The position numbers and the translations under genes were made by a program. The notes beneath the pieces are model-generated. The model searched no databases. It saw only the letters and a program-made list of their open reading frames with translations, and was not told the origin of the DNA. From NCBI GenBank assembly GCA_018241225.1, contig JAFEEG010000028.1:1-64000 (forward strand): DNA of 64,000 nt, written 5' to 3'. Shown piece after piece: positions 58,172 to 64,000 of this stretch; position 1 is the first letter of the stretch; each line of letters starts with the position of its first letter. The DNA comes from Pseudomonadota bacterium. GTDB lineage: Bacteria > Pseudomonadota > Gammaproteobacteria > Burkholderiales > Burkholderiaceae_C.

Positions 58172-58477
58172 ATGATTCAACGCTCGTTCCTTCTCCCGGC
58201 CGCCATGGCCTTCTTCGCAATCACCGCCGGCGGCGCTGCCAGCGCCCAGACCGTCGAGCACGACAAGGTGCGCTGCGAGCCGATGGCCAAGGAAGAAATG
58301 AAGCCGCAGATGGACCTGCAGCGCAAGCTCACCTCCGAAGGCTGGAAGGTTCGGCAGGTGAAGAACTTCAACGGCTGCTACGAGGTCTACGGCTTCGACG
58401 CCAGCGGCAAGCGCGTGGAAGCCTTCTTCAACCCCAAGACCTTCGACAAGGTCGGGGAAGTGAAACAGCCCGAATAG
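58172..58477 (+). CDS. Exported PepSY-domain protein
   Basis: This 101-aa precursor has a signal peptide cleaved near ASAQ and a single PepSY-like domain: LQRKLTSEGWKVRQVKNFNGCYEVYGFDASGKRVEAFF. It should be periplasmic. It lies between piuC and a cytochrome b561 gene on the same strand, and PepSY plus b561 pairs are common partners, probably in ferric reduction or electron transfer. No ligand can be named. Confidence 0.82.
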   Translation: MIQRSFLLPAAMAFFAITAGGAASAQTVEHDKVRCEPMAKEEMKPQMDLQRKLTSEGWKVRQVKNFNGCYEVYGFDASGKRVEAFFNPKTFDKVGEVKQPE

Positions 58478-58488
58478 AGCCGGCGCGG

Positions 58489-59013
58489 GTGAACGATCGG
58501 ATCAAGGTGTGGGACCCCCTGCAGCGCCTGCTGCACTGGGGCCTGGTCGGCGCGACCGCGCTGTGCTGGTGGGCCGGCGAAGAACGGCTGGCCCTTCACA
58601 TGGCCTGCGGCTACGCGGCGCTGGCGATCACGTTCACGCGCGGCGTGTGGGGCTGGGTGGGCACACCCTACGCCAGGTTCTCGGACTTCGTTTTCTCGCC
58701 CGCGGCCGTGGGCCGCTATGCCCGCGACGTGATCCGCAAGCACGAAAGCCGCTACCTGGGCCACAACCCGCTGGGCGGCTGGATGGTGGTGGTGCTGCTG
58801 CTGTGCATGGCCTTCGTGTGCATCACCGGCTACCTCTACACCACCGACCGCTTCTGGGGCATCGAGTGGGTGGAGCTGGCGCACCGCGGCTCGGCGTGGA
58901 CGCTGGTGGGCCTGGTGGCCCTGCATGTCGTGGGCGTCGTCTTCACGAGCTGGCGCCATCGCGAAAACCTGGTCGCCGCCATGTTCAGCGGCTTCAAGCG
59001 GCGCGCGGACTGA
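58489..59013 (+). CDS. Cytochrome b561-family membrane protein
   Basis: This 174-aa protein has four membrane helices and the histidine positions of bacterial b561 proteins: RLLHWGLVG in helix 1, LHMACGYAALAI in helix 2, and HRGSAWTLVGLVALHVVGVV with SWRHRENLVAAM in the last helix. It probably moves electrons from quinol to a periplasmic partner. The GTG at 58489 is chosen since it gives the usual VWDPLQRLLHW start; a strong ribosome site is not seen. It starts 12 bp after the PepSY gene and ends 27 bp from the convergent phnW. Confidence 0.86.
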   Translation: MNDRIKVWDPLQRLLHWGLVGATALCWWAGEERLALHMACGYAALAITFTRGVWGWVGTPYARFSDFVFSPAAVGRYARDVIRKHESRYLGHNPLGGWMVVVLLLCMAFVCITGYLYTTDRFWGIEWVELAHRGSAWTLVGLVALHVVGVVFTSWRHRENLVAAMFSGFKRRAD

Positions 59014-59040
59014 CGCGCGCGCCCTCGCTTATCTGCTTTT

Positions 59041-60180
59041 TCAGGCCTCCGCCGTCGCCACCGCGCCGCCCACGGGGATGCCCATGGCCTCCAGCGTCTT
59101 CGCGATTGCATCCACCGCGCCGGGAATGCCGGCATCGCCGAAGTGGCCCATGCACCCGACGCGGAAGGTCTCCATCTGGGTCAGCTTGCCCGGGTAGAGG
59201 ATGTAGCCGCGCTTCTTCACTTCTGCATAGAAGCGCTTGAACTCGTAGTTGGGATGATCGGGCGCGTGGAAGGTCACGATGATCGGCGCCTGGATGTCCG
59301 TGGCCAGGAACGAGCGCACGCCGATGGCCGCCAGCCCTGACACCAGCGCCTCGCAGTTGCGCGTGTAGCGGGCGCCGCGCGCCGGCAGGCCGCCCTCTTC
59401 CAGGTACTGCTCGATGGCCTCGTCCAGCGCCGCCAAGACGTGCGTGGGCGGCGTGAAGCGCCACTGCGTCGTCTTCTGCATGTAGACCCACTGGTCGTAC
59501 AGGTCCAGTGCCAGCGAGGGGCTGTTGCCTTCGCACTTTTCCAGCACGCTGCGCCGGATGATGACGAAGCCCATGCCGGGCACGCCTTCCAGGCATTTGC
59601 CCGACGCGGCGATCACCGCGTCGAAGGGCGTGCGCGCGGCGTCGATGGGCAGGGCGCCAAAGGAACTCATCGCGTCCACGATCAACCCGCGGCCATGCCT
59701 GGCCACCACCTGCGCAATCTCGTGCAGCGGATTGAGCACGCCGGCGCCGGTCTCGCAATGCACCATGGCCACGTGGGTGATGCTGGGGTCGGCGGCCAGC
59801 GCGCGGTCGATGTCCGCGGGCAAGACCTGCTGGTCCTCGGTGTAGTCGATGGTGGTGACCTTGCGCCCCAGCACGCGGCAAATGCGTGCCAGGCGCTGGC
59901 AGTAGGCGCCGTTGCTGGGCACCAGCACATGGCCGTCGCGAGGAACCAGCGTGCCCACCGCCGCTTCTACCGAGAAGGTGCCGCTGCCCTGCATGGGCAC
60001 GCACTCGTGCGTCGCCGTGGCGTTGGCAATGGTCAGCAGGCGCTGGCGCACGCGGGTGGTGATCTGGTTGAAGTCGCCGTCCCACGAGCCCCAGTCGCGC
60101 AGCATCGCCTGGCGGGTGCGGTCCGAGGTGGTCAGGGGGCCGGGGGTGAGCAGGATGGGCGGATTCGGGGTGTGGCTCAT
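59041..60180 (-). CDS. phnW: 2-aminoethylphosphonate:pyruvate aminotransferase
   Basis: This 379-aa class V PLP aminotransferase converts 2-aminoethylphosphonate and pyruvate to phosphonoacetaldehyde and alanine. It starts with ILLTPGPLTTSDRTRQAML and shows IVDAMSSFGA (Asp169 for the cofactor nitrogen), ASGKCLEGVPG (Lys195 for the Schiff base) and MQGSGTFSVEA. It is the last gene of an uptake operon of matching type, which supports the phosphonate assignment. The next enzyme (PhnX or PhnY/PhnA) is not in the window. Confidence 0.93.
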   Translation of the reverse strand: MSHTPNPPILLTPGPLTTSDRTRQAMLRDWGSWDGDFNQITTRVRQRLLTIANATATHECVPMQGSGTFSVEAAVGTLVPRDGHVLVPSNGAYCQRLARICRVLGRKVTTIDYTEDQQVLPADIDRALAADPSITHVAMVHCETGAGVLNPLHEIAQVVARHGRGLIVDAMSSFGALPIDAARTPFDAVIAASGKCLEGVPGMGFVIIRRSVLEKCEGNSPSLALDLYDQWVYMQKTTQWRFTPPTHVLAALDEAIEQYLEEGGLPARGARYTRNCEALVSGLAAIGVRSFLATDIQAPIIVTFHAPDHPNYEFKRFYAEVKKRGYILYPGKLTQMETFRVGCMGHFGDAGIPGAVDAIAKTLEAMGIPVGGAVATAEA

Positions 60181-60218
60181 GAGAGGGTCTCCGGGTCGGG
60201 TGGCGTGGTTCGGAAAAT

Positions 60219-61948
60219 TCAGGTGCGGGCCAGCGTGCGCCAGGCCTGGGTGCGCGCCAGAAGCACGCGGGTGAGCAGCGCATACGCGATGCACACGGTG
60301 ATGGAAGTCAGCACGATCAGCGTGGCCAGGGCCGCCGCCGGGCCGATGTCGCCCGCGTCGTCCAGCTGCATGATCGCAACCGAGGCCAGGATGGTCTCGG
60401 GCGTGTACAGGAAGATGGCGCACGACAGGCTGGCCATCGACACCACGAAGAAGTAGCGCCCGATGTCCAGGATGGCCGGCAGGCACACCGGCACCGTGAC
60501 GCGGAAGAAGGTCTTGAACAGCGGCACCTTCAGCGAGGCGGACACGGCCTCGAACTCGTTGTCGATCTGCTTGAGCGCGGTGATGGCCGTGAGGTGGCTC
60601 GATGTGTAGTAGTGCACCACCATCGAGACGATCAGGATGGCCATCGTCTGGTACATGAAGTTCAACGGGTTGGCCGGGTGGTTGAAGAACATCACGTAGC
60701 CCAGGCCCAGCACCAGGCCGGGCACGGCCATCGACAGCGTGGCCATGAGGTGCATGGTGCGCCCCAGCAGCCCCAGGTTGCGGATCTTCTCGATGAGGTA
60801 GGCGCCGATGAACACGATGAACGAGCCGGCCAGCGCGGTGGCGAAGGCCACCAGCAGGCTGTTGGTGTAGGCCTGGGACATCTCGCTTTCCAGCAGCACG
60901 AAGTGATAGTGCTTGAGCGTGAAGCTCAGGTCGTACGGCCACAGCGAGATCACCGAGGTGTAGATGGCCATGCCAACGGTGGCCAGCAGCAAGGCGCACA
61001 CGATCACGCAGAACAGCGTGAGCAGCGAATCGGCAATGCGGCGCCGCGGCGGGAAGTACGGCACCGAACGCGCGCTGAGCTGCGCCTTGATCTTGCGACG
61101 CACCACGTAGTCGATGCAGAAGGACACGACCGAAGGCAGCAGCAGCAGCAGCCCGACGACCGCGCCGACCGCAAAGTTGTGCTGTCCCACCACCTGCTTG
61201 AACACATCCACCGACAGCACGTTGAAGTTGCCGCCGATGACCTTGGGCGCGCCGAAGTCGCTCACCGCATAGGTGAACACCACGGTGGCCGCGCTGATGA
61301 GGCCGTACTTGCACGAGGGCAGCGTGATGGTCAGGAACTGGCGCGCAGGCGAGGTGCGCAGCGCCGTGGCCGCCTCGTACAGCCGGCCGTCGGCCAGCGC
61401 CAGCGAGGTGGTCAGGATCATCAGCGCATGCGGAAAGGTGTTGTAGACCTCCGAGATGATGATGCCGATGGGGCCGTACACCGAGTGGCCGCCCAGCAGG
61501 AACTTGAGCACGCCCTGGTTGCCGAACCACTGCACGAAGGAAATGGCCGACAGCAGAGACGGCGCCAGCAGCGGAATGAGCGCGATCAGGCGGAAGGTGG
61601 CCTTCAGCGGCATCGGAATCCGGCTGCGCGTGAGCGCATAGGCAAAGCCGAAGGCCAGCGGCACCGAGATGCTGACCACCGCGGCCGACACCCACAGCGA
61701 GTTCCACACCGAGCGCAACAGGCTGGGCGTGCTGAAGTAGGCGATGAAGTGTGTCAGGCCGACGAAGCGGCCCTGCTTGTCCTGCACCGCGTGGACAAGA
61801 ATGGTGAGCAGCGGTGCGGCCAGGAACAGCACCAGCATGGCCAGCACCGCAAGCAGCACCAGCCGGGCGACGATTTCGTCGCGGCTCCAGCGCATGCGCG
61901 ATGTCGTGGCGGTGGCCGGCATCGCGGGCATCGGGCGGGCAAGGGTGT

Positions 61949-61952
<4 letters not shown>
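60219..61952 (-). CDS. 2-Aminoethylphosphonate ABC transporter permease (fused, two-domain)
   Basis: This 577-aa protein contains two permease halves of the iron/phosphonate type. The first has helices from about residue 30 and the loop EAATALRTSPARQFLTITLP; the second begins near 335 and has EAVSASLKVPLFKTFFRVTVP, the EAA-like motifs that contact the ATPase. About twelve membrane helices are seen. The fusion fits the single-permease aminoethylphosphonate transporters of betaproteobacteria. The start overlaps the ATPase stop by 4 nt; the frame is open a little upstream but not supported. Confidence 0.88.
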
Positions 61953-63085
<1,133 letters not shown>

Positions 63086-63184
63086 GATTGGCTCTCTTCG
63101 ATGGCTGACGGCGGCGTGGCCCCTTGAAGGCCACGGCCACCGGGCGCAGGTGGTGCTCAGGCTAGGCGAAGCGTGGCGTGCGCA

Positions 63185-64000
63185 TCAGGGCTTGGCCTCG
63201 GACTTGCCGTCGTAGCGCTTGCCCCACTCGGCCAGGATGCGCTCGCGGTTCTTGGCCGCCCAGTTCAGGTCGTTCTTGATGAGCATCTTTTCGTAGTTCT
63301 CCGGAATGCCGTCCAGCTTCTTGGCAACACCGGGATACGCCACCACCGCCCACCAGGTCGCGTCGATCTGGCCGGCTTCCTTGCTCGACATCCAGTCGGC
63401 CAGGCGCTTGGCCGCTTCCATCTTCTTGGTGGTCTTCATGATGGCCGTGGCCTCGATGTCCCAGCCCAGCCCTTCCTTGGGGAACACCATCTCGATCGGC
63501 GCGCCCGACTTCTTGACCTGGTGCGCGCGGAACTCGAAGGAGATGCCGATGGGGAATTCACCCGTGCCGGCCTGCTTGCAGGGCTTGGAGCCCGAGTGCA
63601 CGTACTGCGCCACGTTCTCGTGCAGTGCGTCCATGTACTTCCAGCCTTCGGTTTCGCCCCACATCTGCAGCCAGGCCGACACGTCGAGGTAGCCGGTGCC
63701 GCTGGAGGCCGGGTGCGGCATCGAGATGGTGCCCTTGTAGACAGGCTTGGTCAGGTCCTTCCAGCTCTCGGGCTTGGGAATGCCGCGCTTTTGCGCCTCC
63801 ACCGTGTTGAAGCAGATGGTGGCGGCCCACACGTCCATGCCGACCCAGGCCGGCGGACGCTTGCTGTCGGAATAGGCGGGCGTGAGCTCCTTGAAGGTCT
63901 TGGTCTCGTAGGGCTGGAGCATGCCCTCCTGGTCGAGCAGGGCCAGGCTGCTGGCGGCCAGTCCGGCCACCACGTCGGCCTGCGGGTTGGCTTTTTCGGC
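63185..64000 (-). CDS. 2-Aminoethylphosphonate ABC transporter substrate-binding protein (partial)
   Basis: The C-terminal 271 residues of a type 2 periplasmic-binding protein are present; the N-terminus lies beyond the window edge, as the frame is open at 64000. Visible segments are KRPPAWVGMDVWAATICFNT, ESWKDLTKPVYKG, PHPASSGTGYLDVSAW and IGISFEFRAHQVKKSG, typical of iron(III)/aminoethylphosphonate binding proteins. The final KRYDGKSEAKP closes the protein. It is the first gene of the uptake operon. Confidence 0.88.
   Translation of the reverse strand, partial: AEKANPQADVVAGLAASSLALLDQEGMLQPYETKTFKELTPAYSDSKRPPAWVGMDVWAATICFNTVEAQKRGIPKPESWKDLTKPVYKGTISMPHPASSGTGYLDVSAWLQMWGETEGWKYMDALHENVAQYVHSGSKPCKQAGTGEFPIGISFEFRAHQVKKSGAPIEMVFPKEGLGWDIEATAIMKTTKKMEAAKRLADWMSSKEAGQIDATWWAVVAYPGVAKKLDGIPENYEKMLIKNDLNWAAKNRERILAEWGKRYDGKSEAKP

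Overview
This GC-rich window looks like chromosome from a betaproteobacterium of the order Burkholderiales, most likely family Comamonadaceae (Variovorax-like). The evidence is the cox gene order with its small assembly genes (DUF2970, DUF2909 twin-TM protein, a 36-aa cox assembly peptide), a Bug-family solute receptor, and single housekeeping genes of betaproteobacterial type. This assignment rests on gene content, not on a search. No rRNA, tRNA, CRISPR array, phage or insertion sequence was found.

Region 1 (1-9.4 kb) is mostly core metabolism: a LysR regulator divergent from a Bug receptor plus CoA-transferase pair with an operator-like dyad between them; a MidA-type methyltransferase divergent from folM-folB pterin genes; ttcA (tRNA thiolation); a DUF4136 lipoprotein; a histidine phosphatase; and an exported SGNH-like protein.

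Region 2 (9.4-24.1 kb) is the accessory centrepiece: a compact five-gene NRPS/PKS operon. Protein 1 is A-T-KS-AT-ACP-aminotransferase and protein 2 is C-A-T-C-T. Both A domains carry the classical threonine code read by eye. They are followed by an Sfp-type phosphopantetheinyl transferase and two overlapping alpha/beta-hydrolase genes. The logic predicts Thr, extended by malonate, beta-transaminated, then joined to a second Thr. The last C-T pair has no A domain and there is no thioesterase. A convergent RND pump with its adaptor (24.2-28.6 kb) may export the product.

Region 3 (28.6-37.5 kb) holds miaB overlapping a sensor kinase / lipoprotein / sigma-54 activator operon of the GlrK-QseG-GlrR (QseEGF) type. 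Just downstream is a textbook sigma-54 promoter with an exact TGTC-N10-GACA site and an IHF site. It is placed to drive a 67-codon ORF and opgH (periplasmic glucan glucosyltransferase), which suggests that GlrR controls glucan synthesis here. A LysE exporter follows a strong terminator.

Region 4 (37.5-48.4 kb) is the aa3/caa3 cytochrome c oxidase locus, in two minus-strand blocks. One is DUF2244-ctaC-ctaD-small peptide-ctaG-DUF2970-ctaE; the other is SURF1, a Sco-like membrane protein, ctaA, ctaB, SCO1 and an AlkC-like protein. A bidirectional terminator lies between them.

Region 5 (48.4-54.5 kb) has a BioC-like protein with a degenerate SAM motif, comF, trmL, a MaoC hydratase, a solitary ParA ATPase and a KefF/KefC potassium efflux pair. 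The kefF-kefC junction is split by an 85-bp repeat flanked by an 8-bp duplication.

Region 6 (54.5-64 kb) is an iron-uptake set (truncated Fur-like regulator, Fur box, Fiu-like TonB receptor, PiuC dioxygenase, PepSY protein, cytochrome b561). It ends with a 2-aminoethylphosphonate uptake and transamination operon (substrate-binding protein cut by the window edge, ATPase, fused permease, phnW).
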